The notes beneath the pieces were generated by a model. It was not told the origin of the DNA. It did not search any database and was given only the letters and a program-made list of their open reading frames with translations. The translations under genes were made by a program, and so were the position numbers. DNA of 64,000 bases from Chitinophaga caseinilytica (GTDB lineage Bacteria; Bacteroidota; Bacteroidia; Chitinophagales; Chitinophagaceae), in contig NZ_CP150096.1 of assembly GCF_038396765.1 (NCBI RefSeq), positions 2,029,001-2,093,000 on the forward strand, written 5' to 3'. How positions within the stretch are numbered: the first letter of the stretch is position 1; the number at the start of each line of letters is the position of its first letter. Positions 20,487 through 29,151 of the stretch are shown piece after piece.

Positions 20487-20905
20487 ATGGGATCAGGTAA
20501 AATTGTCCGGATTTTTTTGCAGTGCTGTTTATCGTCATTGCGTTCGTTAGCGGATGGAATTATTTCGAATATAGAAAGGCATTGGCGAACGGACAGCCGG
20601 TTCAGTATGGTTATGTAGACAGGAAAATCAAAAAAGGGAAAGGGCGGACGCATGAAATGACTGTTGTATACAATGGAAAAGAATATGTTGTTGATATAGA
20701 AGGAGATATGTACTACGACGTCGATGCCGGCAAGTTTCCCCCAATGTATTATGTTGCGTCCAGGGATAAGCTGATAACCGCATGGTATGTTACATTCTCT
20801 TTACGTCTCGTATGCATTTTTTCTGGATTATTTATTGTTTGCATGCTACCCTGGGACCGCTGGACGGCTAAGTGGAATCATCCCAAATCCTTAACGAAAA
20901 AGTAA
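20487..20905 (+). CDS. Small membrane protein, candidate immunity protein (frameshifted start)
   Basis: The main frame can begin only at GTG 20522 (127 residues). With one more T in the T7 run at 20512-20518, the ATG at 20487 gives a 139-residue protein starting MGSGKIVRIFFAVLF, with a normal N-terminal membrane segment. A second hydrophobic segment lies near the C-terminus (SLRLVCIFSGLFIVCML), with a soluble strand-rich part between. It sits 17 bases after the RHS C-terminal domain and shares that region's lower G+C content. Its position and size fit the immunity gene of a polymorphic toxin, and two membrane segments would suit a membrane-targeting toxin. This is inference. Confidence 0.6.
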
Positions 20906-20927
20906 AATAAAAGCAAAACCCTACACC

Positions 20928-23789
20928 GTGAAAATATTCGCCTTATCCATTGCCTGGCTGTTAACCAGCCTCGTGTCCCTCGCGCAGCACGTCTACCCCA
21001 TAAAGGCAGACAGCGTCCGGATATACAACACAAAGGATACCGCCGAGCTCATCCTGGAAAACCACACCCAGCGAGTGAACGGATTCCTTTCCAATAAAGG
21101 CCGCGGCCGCACCGAATTCCGGCGCATCCAGCTCGCATCCGTGGGAGACACCGCCCTGGCGCTCAGCGACCAGGACAGCCTCTCCATCCGCGACATCCTC
21201 TGGAAGGGCGGGCTCACGCACGATCTCACCATCACCCCCGACGCGGATTACACCATCCCACGGAACGTAGGGATCATCCTGCTCCGCAACCCCACCGCCG
21301 GCCGGAAAATCAACCTGCCCCCGCCCGCCGCCAACCTCAACCGGGAAATCGTACTGCTCGATAAATCCACCGGGAACCACCGGTGGACGGTCAACGGCGC
21401 TTTCGTTACCCGTGAGGCCCTGGGGAACCCTCCTTATGCTACGCAAAACAATGTGGTCATCGGTAAAGGCGACCGGATCCACCTGTTTTCCGACGGCAGC
21501 AAATGGTACGACCTCAGCACCTGCACACCCGGATCCAACCTGCCCCCGCAGGCCAATGCCGGTCGAGATACCTCACTGCCGGCAACCGTCACCCAAACTA
21601 CGCTCAACGGCACCGTAACCCCCGGTTCCAGCAATACCTTCACCACCACCTGGCGCATCATCAGCCAGCCCCCCGGCAGCTCAGCGCAACTGGCAGACAG
21701 TACCAAAGCTTCCACCACGCTCACCGGCCTGTCTGGCGGCGTGTACGTCCTCGTCTTCACCGCAAAAGACCATCTCGGCCTCACCGGTACAGACACCATC
21801 CGCATCACCATGGTCAACCCGTCGCAGATGTACTCGTCTGGCGGGTACAACGATAACGTCTACGATTCCGCGACCGGCCGCAAAACCTGGATCTACCTGC
21901 CCGATGGTTACGATCCGCAGCGCGCCGAAAAATATCCCATGATCATCTATCTCTGCGGCATGGGCGAAAACGGGACAGACGTCAACCTCATCCTCCAACC
22001 CACCGCCGGATTGCCCAAACTGCTGTACGACCGCGCATTCCCCATGGAATCCATCGTCATTATCCCGCAACTGACGGAAGGCTGGTGGACCACCGCCATC
22101 ATCAAAAAAGCATACAATTGGGCCGTACAGAATTATAATGTAGACCTGCAACGGGTGTACACCACCGGCCTTTCCACCGGCGGCAACGGCGCCAGCATGA
22201 TGGCCTACGATTTCCCGCAACTCATCGCCGGCTTTATGCCGATCGCCAGCGTGGAATCAAACGTGCAGCAAAACGGGCCCGTCGTGAAAGATATTCCCGC
22301 TTTCTTCCTCAATAATATCAACGATCCGTATATCGACGAGCAACTCGCGTTCGATTGTATCAACAGCATCAACAGCGCCAATCCCAAAGGCCTTTACCCG
22401 CCCATCCTGAAACTGGTGAGAACGGGCGATCATGGCCCCACGGTCTGGAACAATAACGTGTACGACAAACGCTTCGCACCATTCGATTTCGAGCAGGATT
22501 TCTTCCTCATGCACAGCAAAAATCCCGAATACTCCGCCACGAAATATGTGGAAAGATCGGAGGGGTCGATGGACATCGTGGATTATGGAAGGGCGAAAAT
22601 TCTGCTGGACAAATTGCCCGCCAGCGCCGCGAAAACCGCCCTGCAACAGCGTTTGCAGAACAGGCTCCTGGCGCTCACGGAAAACGACCGCTATTTCACG
22701 ATCGACCCCGGCGTTTCCGCCAACCCGGCATTGCCCAATTCGAACAAAGTGACCTCCGCCGCACCGGGCACCATTACTGCCGGACTGACCGATATCAAAG
22801 GCGCCGCTTCCGCGATCCGTTTCGAGGTATTGTCGGCTGCCGATCCGGTGATGGTCAACGATGGACTTGATCATGACTATATGGGCTTCGACAGGTCGGC
22901 CTACAAAGACGGGATCAACATCACCGGCACCGGCGCGCAATTCCGGTTGCACGACCTGAAACCGAATGCCAGCTACGATATCTATTTCTTCCATTCCCGC
23001 AAACAGCGGAAAAACGGGCCTGAAACCCCATTCCGCGCAACCGCCAACGGCGAAAGCGGCCTCTCCGGCGAAAACGCCTGGAATGGACTGGATTACCTGG
23101 CCATCGCCAACGTGGTCCCCGATGCCAACGGGAAAATCGATCTGACCCTGCTGCCCACCAACGACACCGCCACGGTGAACGTGATGATGCTGAAAGAGAA
23201 ACCAGGCCTCCAGCCCGGGACCAAAGCGAAATTCAACTTCTGTCGCACCCCGGTTAACCTCCCCGGCTGGACGGACGTAAACGGCGACCCCACCGCCAAC
23301 GTCCAGGAATTCACGGACGCCGCCACCGGCTGGGCGGTGAATACCGTGAGCACCTCGGCATGGAAACGCTATTTCGAAATTTATGCGGTGGATAATGAAG
23401 GAATGCTGACCGGCACCTTCGGGGAATTCCCGGTGGATGTGGTGCGCAGCAACTTCATCAACTTCCAGTTGAAGTTTACGGGGAACAATTACAACCTGGA
23501 AGTGGGGCGCCCGGGAGGACAGGGTTTGCCTGCAGGAAATTACCGCATCAAGGTGATGTCGTCTGTCCGCAGCGAGATCAACAACCTGAACCGTGGCGAG
23601 TTGAATGTGAAGTTCGGCAACGGCGGCAATCAGCTGCAGTATATGTACCCCAAGGATAATGTGAACGTGTCGGTGGTTTTCACTGGTTACGTACAGGAAG
23701 GAGGAACGATCAAAATTGGTGTGCACAGTTACCTGAACTGGTCAGACTTCGCACTGATCAATGGTCTCATCGTGGAGAAAATCGATTAA
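20928..23789 (+). CDS. Secreted multidomain esterase with PKD-like domain (paralogue 1)
   Basis: A 953-residue protein with a signal peptide cut after SLAQ (residue 20). Residues 21-197 form a domain shared with the next two genes, ending in IHLFSDGSKWYDL. Residues 205-297 are a PKD/K319-like domain (PPQANAGRDTSL to GTDTIRITM). Residues 303-540 are an alpha/beta hydrolase resembling secreted PHB-depolymerase/feruloyl-type esterases: GLSTGG with Ser416 as likely nucleophile, Asp466 or Asp470, and His502. The remaining part is strand-rich, with fibronectin-like and carbohydrate-binding-like segments. The gene starts 22 bases after the candidate immunity gene, and G+C content returns to the window norm. 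The substrate is unknown. Confidence 0.75.
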   Translation: MKIFALSIAWLLTSLVSLAQHVYPIKADSVRIYNTKDTAELILENHTQRVNGFLSNKGRGRTEFRRIQLASVGDTALALSDQDSLSIRDILWKGGLTHDLTITPDADYTIPRNVGIILLRNPTAGRKINLPPPAANLNREIVLLDKSTGNHRWTVNGAFVTREALGNPPYATQNNVVIGKGDRIHLFSDGSKWYDLSTCTPGSNLPPQANAGRDTSLPATVTQTTLNGTVTPGSSNTFTTTWRIISQPPGSSAQLADSTKASTTLTGLSGGVYVLVFTAKDHLGLTGTDTIRITMVNPSQMYSSGGYNDNVYDSATGRKTWIYLPDGYDPQRAEKYPMIIYLCGMGENGTDVNLILQPTAGLPKLLYDRAFPMESIVIIPQLTEGWWTTAIIKKAYNWAVQNYNVDLQRVYTTGLSTGGNGASMMAYDFPQLIAGFMPIASVESNVQQNGPVVKDIPAFFLNNINDPYIDEQLAFDCINSINSANPKGLYPPILKLVRTGDHGPTVWNNNVYDKRFAPFDFEQDFFLMHSKNPEYSATKYVERSEGSMDIVDYGRAKILLDKLPASAAKTALQQRLQNRLLALTENDRYFTIDPGVSANPALPNSNKVTSAAPGTITAGLTDIKGAASAIRFEVLSAADPVMVNDGLDHDYMGFDRSAYKDGINITGTGAQFRLHDLKPNASYDIYFFHSRKQRKNGPETPFRATANGESGLSGENAWNGLDYLAIANVVPDANGKIDLTLLPTNDTATVNVMMLKEKPGLQPGTKAKFNFCRTPVNLPGWTDVNGDPTANVQEFTDAATGWAVNTVSTSAWKRYFEIYAVDNEGMLTGTFGEFPVDVVRSNFINFQLKFTGNNYNLEVGRPGGQGLPAGNYRIKVMSSVRSEINNLNRGELNVKFGNGGNQLQYMYPKDNVNVSVVFTGYVQEGGTIKIGVHSYLNWSDFALINGLIVEKID

Positions 23790-23813
23790 AAACATCGCAC
23801 AAACCCTATATAA

Positions 23814-26681
23814 ATGAAAAAAATCATTCTGTTCATAGCCTGGTTCTTCATCCATCTCGGTGCGTATGCCCAGCATATATACCAGATCAGGGCGGATAGT
23901 GTGCGCATCTTTAACATTTGCGACACGGCGGAGCTGATCATAGAAAACCGCACGCAAAATATCAGGGGCTTCCTGTACAACAAAGGGGGCGGCCGCACGG
24001 AATTCCGGCAGCTGCAGCTGGTGGCGGTGGGAGATTCCGCCATCGCGATCCCCGGGCAGGATACGTTATCGCTCCGGGCCATGTTGTGGAGCGGGGTGAT
24101 GAAGCGCGGCCTGGTCATAGCGCCCGATGCGGATTACACCATCCCGAACGATGTCGGGGTCGTGATCCTGCGGGAAGTGGCGGCCGGCCGGAAAATTATG
24201 CTGCCTCCCGCCAATACCAACATGAACCGGGAAATCGTCATACTGGATAAAACCACCGGATCTAACCGCTGGAAGGTAGACGGAGGATATGTTCCTCGCA
24301 GCGCGAAAGGCGTTCCACCCTACGATACCGTGCAAAATGCGGTGCTCGTAAAAGGGGAAAAGCTGATCCTTTTTTCGGATGGGGAAAAGTGGTACGACCT
24401 GAATGTGTGCGGCGCCGGCGGCAATAAAAGTCCTTACGTGAACGCCGGCAACGATACCGCGCTCAACCAGGGTACTACCAGCACCACCGTGAAAGCGATC
24501 GTTACGCCCGGCACGAGCTCCAGCTATACGGTAGATTGGGAGATCGTGAGCAAGCCCGCGGGCTCGAACCCCGTTATTTCGGATACCGCGGCGCTGTCGC
24601 CGACGATCACCGGCCTCACGGGTGGCAGCTACGTGATAAAGGTGACCGTTACGGATGCGAATGGGCTGATTGCCGTGGATTACATCACCGTTACGGTATT
24701 GCAGCCGGCACAGATGTTCTCGTCTGGCGGATATAATAATAACGTATACGATACCTCCACCGGCCGTAAAACATGGATGTACCTGCCCGCCGGATACAAT
24801 CCGCATAAGAAGGAAGGATATCCGCTCATCATTTACCTGGTGGGTGCGGGACATAGCGGAACGGACATCAATATGCTCGTGAATGCGGACGCCGGCCTTT
24901 CCCGCTACCTGCACCAAAACGCCTTCCCGATGGAATCGGTGGTGGTAACGCCGCAGCTGACTACCGGATGGTGGACGACCGTGGAAATCAAAAAAGCATA
25001 CGATTACGCGACACAGCATTACAACATTGATCTTGACCGGGTGTATATTACCGGTTTCTCCTCCGGCGGCAGCGGGTCTTGCGATGCCGTGGCCAAGTAC
25101 CCGGAGCTTTTCGCCGGATATATGCCCGCGTCTTCGGTGGAAAACCAGCTGAAATATAATGGCCCGGCGGGCAAGAACGTGGCTGGGTATTTCCTGCACG
25201 ACCTGCGCGATATGTACGTGGACCCCAACAACAGTTTCACGGCCGTCAACAGCGTGAACGCCTCCAGCCCCAAAGGCTACTATCCGCCTATCGTGAAAGC
25301 GACCCGGCTGGAAATGCACTCCGGGCTGTGGGACCGCGAACTGTACGACAAACGCATCGCGCCGCTGGATTTCGAAAAAGATTTTCTTCTCCTGCATAAC
25401 CGCAATCCGCTCAAAACGGCCGCTAACTATGTGGCAAGAGCGGAAAATTCCACCGATTACATCCAGGTGGCGATCGCCGCGAAGCTGCTGGACAAACTGC
25501 CCGCCAGTGCAGAGAAAAGCGCGCTCCGGCAAAGGCTGGACGTAAAGCTGGCCACATTGACGGCCACGCAGCGGTTCTTTGTGGTAGACCTGGCCCATCC
25601 GGCAAACGCGCCCGCCGCCAATACCACGCAAATTACAAGTGCGGCGCCCGGCACCATTAAACATGGCTTAACGGATGTGACCGGCAGTAACTACCCCATC
25701 AGCTTCGAAGTGACCGCTTCCGCTGCCACGCAGCCGTTGAACGATGGTCTGGAGAATGATTACCTCGGCTTCCAGCATACCGTTTACAAAGACGGGTTCG
25801 AGATCAGCGGTACCGGGTCAACATTCGTGTTTGCCAATCTTTCCCCCCATTCCCGGTTCAATATCCGCGTTTTCCATGCCCGCAAAGCCCCGCCACAGGC
25901 ACCCAAATATGATTTCAGCATTACCGCGAACGGGGTTACGCAGCCTTCCGGCGAAAACGCCTGGAATACCGACCAGTACGCTGAATTGGGAAATATCGCG
26001 GCAGACGCGAATGGGAAAATCACCCTGCAGCTCACACCCCTGAACGGCAACGCCGCCCTGGTGAATGCGATCATGCTCATCGAGAAAACCGCGCCGCAAA
26101 CCACCGGCCTGAAAGCCCAGTTCGATTTTGGCATCACGCCGTCCAACATTCCGGGCTGGACGTCCGTTTATGGCAACCCGGTGCAGCAGGTGCGCGAGTT
26201 CACCGATGCACAAACAGGTTGGATGATCAGCACCGTGAGCACCGCGAACTGGAAGCTTTTCGATAACAGGTACGGTTCCGACACCAATGGCGTGCGCACC
26301 GGTACGTTTGGCGAATTCCCGATGGAAGTGGTGAAAAGCTATTTCATGCATTATTGGGACAAGTTCAACGGCACCAATTACAACCTGGAAATCAAACGGC
26401 CCCACGGGCAGGGGCTCCCCGCGGGCACCTACCGCATCAAGATCCTGGGCTCGATCCGGAAGGAAAGGGTGGACCTGGTCGATAGCGATGTGAACGTGCG
26501 CTTCGGCAAAGGAGGAAACATTTTCGTGAAAGATTACCCGACCGATAATGGGAACAAAGCCATCATACTGACCGGACAAGTACAGGAAGGCGAGACCATC
26601 AAAATCGGGATACACGCTTCGCAAAGAAGTTGGCCGGAATTGGCTTTTATCAATGGTTTGATCGTAGAAAAAATTGATTGA
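23814..26681 (+). CDS. Secreted multidomain esterase with PKD-like domain (paralogue 2)
   Basis: A 955-residue tandem paralogue of the preceding protein that lines up almost without gaps over the first 540 residues. It has a signal peptide (cut after AYAQ), the shared domain (21-197, with LILFSDGEKWYDL), a PKD-like domain (205-297) and an alpha/beta hydrolase with GFSSGG (Ser416), Asp466/Asp470 and His502. The catalytic triad is therefore apparently kept in both copies. The surrounding residues differ (TGLSTGGNGA against TGFSSGGSGS), so substrate preference may have diverged. The gap to the previous gene is 24 bases; the next gene starts 1 base after its stop. Confidence 0.75.
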   Translation: MKKIILFIAWFFIHLGAYAQHIYQIRADSVRIFNICDTAELIIENRTQNIRGFLYNKGGGRTEFRQLQLVAVGDSAIAIPGQDTLSLRAMLWSGVMKRGLVIAPDADYTIPNDVGVVILREVAAGRKIMLPPANTNMNREIVILDKTTGSNRWKVDGGYVPRSAKGVPPYDTVQNAVLVKGEKLILFSDGEKWYDLNVCGAGGNKSPYVNAGNDTALNQGTTSTTVKAIVTPGTSSSYTVDWEIVSKPAGSNPVISDTAALSPTITGLTGGSYVIKVTVTDANGLIAVDYITVTVLQPAQMFSSGGYNNNVYDTSTGRKTWMYLPAGYNPHKKEGYPLIIYLVGAGHSGTDINMLVNADAGLSRYLHQNAFPMESVVVTPQLTTGWWTTVEIKKAYDYATQHYNIDLDRVYITGFSSGGSGSCDAVAKYPELFAGYMPASSVENQLKYNGPAGKNVAGYFLHDLRDMYVDPNNSFTAVNSVNASSPKGYYPPIVKATRLEMHSGLWDRELYDKRIAPLDFEKDFLLLHNRNPLKTAANYVARAENSTDYIQVAIAAKLLDKLPASAEKSALRQRLDVKLATLTATQRFFVVDLAHPANAPAANTTQITSAAPGTIKHGLTDVTGSNYPISFEVTASAATQPLNDGLENDYLGFQHTVYKDGFEISGTGSTFVFANLSPHSRFNIRVFHARKAPPQAPKYDFSITANGVTQPSGENAWNTDQYAELGNIAADANGKITLQLTPLNGNAALVNAIMLIEKTAPQTTGLKAQFDFGITPSNIPGWTSVYGNPVQQVREFTDAQTGWMISTVSTANWKLFDNRYGSDTNGVRTGTFGEFPMEVVKSYFMHYWDKFNGTNYNLEIKRPHGQGLPAGTYRIKILGSIRKERVDLVDSDVNVRFGKGGNIFVKDYPTDNGNKAIILTGQVQEGETIKIGIHASQRSWPELAFINGLIVEKID

Positions 26682-26682
26682 T

Positions 26683-27291
26683 ATGAAAAGAATATGCTTG
26701 ATGATACTCCTGGCCGCCGGCACGCTTTCCGCCGCGGCGCAGAAAAAATACCAGATCAGCGCAGACAGTGTGCACATCTTCAGCGATTGCGGCATTGCGG
26801 AACTGATCATCGAAAATAAAACGAAACAGGTGGATGGGTACCTTTTCAATAAAAACCTCGGTCGCACGGAGTTCCGCCGGCTGGAGCTGGTATCCGTGGG
26901 CGATAGCGCCATCGCCATTCCCGGGCAAGACACTTTGCTCCTGCGTTCGGTTTGGTGGATGGCGGATATGTCGCGCGGGTTGCAGGTGGCCAAAGACGAG
27001 GATTATACGGTGCCGACCAACACCCGGATCGTTATTTTACCGGAAATTACCGCGCCCCGCAAAATCATCCTGCCGTTGCCTGCGGATAACCGGAACCGGG
27101 AAATCACCATCATCGACAAATCGAACGGCGCCAACCGCTGGAAAATCAGCGGGAGCATCGTGAACAGGGGCGTCAACGGCGCGCCGCCCTACAATGCGGA
27201 AGATGGTGTGGCCATCGGTCAGGGCGATAAGCTCATCCTCAACAGCGACGGGCAGAAATGGTACAATACCCAGGCCTGCTGCGGCAACTGA
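26683..27291 (+). CDS. Stand-alone copy of the shared N-terminal domain (paralogue 3)
   Basis: A 202-residue protein from ATG 26683, with a signal peptide (cut after SAAAQ). It consists only of the domain found at residues 21-197 of the two preceding esterases: KKYQISADSVHIF at the start, GRTEFRRLEL in the middle, LILNSDGQKWYNT at the end. It stops there, with no PKD or hydrolase part. The ending looks clean (a short CCGN tail, then a terminator), so it may be a deliberate single-domain protein rather than a broken gene. The domain's closing motif resembles segments of phage-tail and collagen-like fibre proteins; function unknown. Confidence 0.65.
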   Translation: MKRICLMILLAAGTLSAAAQKKYQISADSVHIFSDCGIAELIIENKTKQVDGYLFNKNLGRTEFRRLELVSVGDSAIAIPGQDTLLLRSVWWMADMSRGLQVAKDEDYTVPTNTRIVILPEITAPRKIILPLPADNRNREITIIDKSNGANRWKISGSIVNRGVNGAPPYNAEDGVAIGQGDKLILNSDGQKWYNTQACCGN

Positions 27292-27332
27292 TTTTTTTAA
27301 TAAGGCCTTGCTTTGACGGGCAGGGCCGTTCA

Positions 27333-27368
27333 AAAATCCAATCCTGATTGCGGGGTTGGATTTTTTTA
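27333..27368 (+). terminator. Rho-independent-like terminator after the paralogue array
   Basis: An AAATCCAA arm (27334-27341) pairs with TTGGATTT (27356-27363), followed by a T-rich tract. It closes the plus-strand run that starts at 278. The stem is A+T-rich and the loop long, so strength is uncertain. Confidence 0.6.
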
Positions 27369-27589
27369 TTCCCGGCAAAAATTTATTAATGTGCTGATAA
27401 TTAATGTTTTATATTTTGTTGTGTAGTTGTATGGATGGGGTGATTGAGCTCCCTGGGGCCGTCGTCCCCGCCAAAAATCCATCCATCCCGGCCGGCATAA
27501 AACCATCCTCATGTTTCCTTGTTATGTTTTCAGCGCCGGATTTTCCGGATTCGGTACACCTTTTGCTTCTTCACTATAAAACAACCCAT

Positions 27590-27997
27590 ATGAAGAAATT
27601 GCCCCTCTTGTTCCTCCTGTTAGGCATTGTGCTTTTCACCACTTCGGCTTGCAAAAAGGAATATATTACGAATGAAACGATACCCAATTTCACCGTGGTA
27701 CATACGGTTGTAGTTGCGGATTGGACGCTCAACCAGGCAGACGGCACGTATACGGCGGTCATCAAAATGCCCGAAATCGACAACGTGTCTTTCGACAACG
27801 ACGGGGTAGTGGTGGCTGCGATGTTCGACAACGTCAATTATGAAGCGTTGCCACAGGTGTATGACGGTTTCAGCTACACGTTCTTTTACTCCCCCGGCTT
27901 CCTGACCATTTCCGTACAGGGCGCCAACGGCGGAGCGGGTTCCAGGCCCACCGGCCCGATCAAGTTCAAGATCGTGCTCGTTCCCTCGGCACAGTAA
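27590..27997 (+). CDS. Predicted small lipoprotein
   Basis: The frame is open from 27404, but the ATG at 27590 gives a 135-residue protein with a good lipoprotein signal ending at Cys21 (TTSAC, followed by KKE). The mature part is strand-rich with no family I recognise. It is a single gene, with the array terminator upstream and a strong hairpin downstream. The 298 bases between 27292 and 27589 hold the terminator, then A+T-rich sequence that probably contains the promoter; no further gene is visible. Confidence 0.6.
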   Translation: MKKLPLLFLLLGIVLFTTSACKKEYITNETIPNFTVVHTVVVADWTLNQADGTYTAVIKMPEIDNVSFDNDGVVVAAMFDNVNYEALPQVYDGFSYTFFYSPGFLTISVQGANGGAGSRPTGPIKFKIVLVPSAQ

Positions 27998-28046
27998 TTC
28001 CCCGCCAGGCGCTGTGAGCCACAGCTATTGCGCAAAAACATACTCC

Positions 28047-28084
28047 GGCAGCATATCGCCCAAACAGCGGATGCTGCCTTTTTT
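28047..28084 (+). terminator. Strong intrinsic terminator
   Basis: GGCAGCAT (28047-28054) pairs perfectly with ATGCTGCC (28071-28078), followed at once by six T. It ends transcription of the small lipoprotein gene. Confidence 0.75.
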
Positions 28085-28107
28085 ATGCTCCCCATCCCCC
28101 AAAACCA

Positions 28108-28138
28108 TTTGCAGAAATCCCGAAAAATTGTACATTAA
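28108..28138 (+). promoter_or_regulatory. Possible Bacteroidota-type promoter for the LuxR gene
   Basis: TTTG at 28108-28111 is followed after 19 bases by TACATTAA (28131-28138). This matches the -33 element and spacing but has two differences from TAnnTTTG in the -7 element. The leader to the ATG at 28297 would be about 150 bases. Confidence 0.35.
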
Positions 28139-28296
28139 CGAGTCCATAGCAATTTCGCAGTCCTAACTATCGTATATTCTGACATGTGAACAAACGTCCG
28201 CAATTAAAACGCACGCCGGATTTACCGGACCAAAATCAATAAGAGCCGATTTATTAACAAAGAGCAAATCATATCCCCGTACGCAAGCAGTTTTGT

Positions 28297-29076
28297 ATGA
28301 AAAACACGCCTTCGAAGTATTACCTGACGGCCAAAAAGTTCTGGAAAACGGTCGTAGACATAGAGACCGACGCCGATCCCGCCGCATTGCACCAGCAGAT
28401 CGAAATCCATAAGAAACTCCTCAACGTGTTCCAGGCCGGGAACTATTTCTATTTTGTTTTTAATATGTATTCGGGGGAAACAGACCTCATGAGCCCCAGC
28501 GTTACCACCATGTTGGGGTACGAACCTGAAGAAATGTCGATTTCGTTCCTGATGGATTGCATCCACCCGGACGATAAACCCTATTTCCTCAATTTCGAGC
28601 ACAAAGTCGTCGAATTCTTTAAAGGCCTTCCGTTCGAAAAAATCCATTGCTACAAAGTGCAGTACGATTTCCGGATCAAGGCCAAAGACGGGCGGTACGT
28701 TCGCCTGCTGCACCAGGCCGTTCAAATCGATTTCGACGAACAGAATTTCTACCGGACGCTTTGCCTGGAAACAGACATCTCCCACATCAAGCCCGAAGGC
28801 ATGCCCTGCTTCTCCATCATCGGTCTCGATGGCGAACCCTCTTACTACAATATCCAGGACGCTCAGGTGTTCACCAAGTCGTTTGACCGGTTCACCAAAC
28901 AGGAACGGGTCATTCTCAAAGGGGTCGTGGAAGGGAAATCCAGCAAAATGCTCGCAGACGAGCTTTGCATCAGCCTCAACACCGTCAACGTTCACCGGAA
29001 AAACATCCTTCGGAAAGCGGAAGTCAACACGCCGCTGGAACTGGTTACCAAAGCCATCGGCGAGGGTTGGATTTGA
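28297..29076 (+). CDS. PAS-domain LuxR-family transcriptional regulator
   Basis: A 259-residue cytoplasmic protein. Residues 45-165 form a PAS fold: SPSVTTMLGYEPEEM, then the HPDDKPYFL turn and the DFRIKAKDGRYVRLL strands with a C-cap. Residues 197-250 are a LuxR/GerE helix-turn-helix (FTKQERVILKGVVEGKSS, then SLNTVNVHRKNILRK). There is no receiver domain or membrane segment, so it probably senses a small cytoplasmic ligand or protein partner through the PAS domain. Such stand-alone PAS-LuxR proteins are common in Chitinophagaceae. No target can be deduced; the gene after it has its own promoter-like signal. Confidence 0.8.
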   Translation: MKNTPSKYYLTAKKFWKTVVDIETDADPAALHQQIEIHKKLLNVFQAGNYFYFVFNMYSGETDLMSPSVTTMLGYEPEEMSISFLMDCIHPDDKPYFLNFEHKVVEFFKGLPFEKIHCYKVQYDFRIKAKDGRYVRLLHQAVQIDFDEQNFYRTLCLETDISHIKPEGMPCFSIIGLDGEPSYYNIQDAQVFTKSFDRFTKQERVILKGVVEGKSSKMLADELCISLNTVNVHRKNILRKAEVNTPLELVTKAIGEGWI

Positions 29077-29099
29077 TGTAAAATAACTAGCGGTAGGTA

Positions 29100-29130
29100 T
29101 TTTTTCGCTTTTCCGAAGCCGGTAGCTTTG
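29100..29130 (+). promoter_or_regulatory. Probable promoter of the coiled-coil/barrel gene
   Basis: TAGCTTTG at 29123-29130 matches the TAnnTTTG consensus, and TTTT lies 19 bases upstream (29100-29103) in the TTTG position. The implied transcription start a few bases downstream makes the ATG at 29152 (or 29140) the likely start codon and rules out TTG 29128. Confidence 0.45.
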
Positions 29131-29151
29131 TCAGCAAGAATGCACCTTACC

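Noticed and set aside
27404..27589. Upstream extension of the small lipoprotein gene
   Set aside because: The added residues show no conservation-like pattern and would bury the lipoprotein signal, which starts cleanly at 27590.
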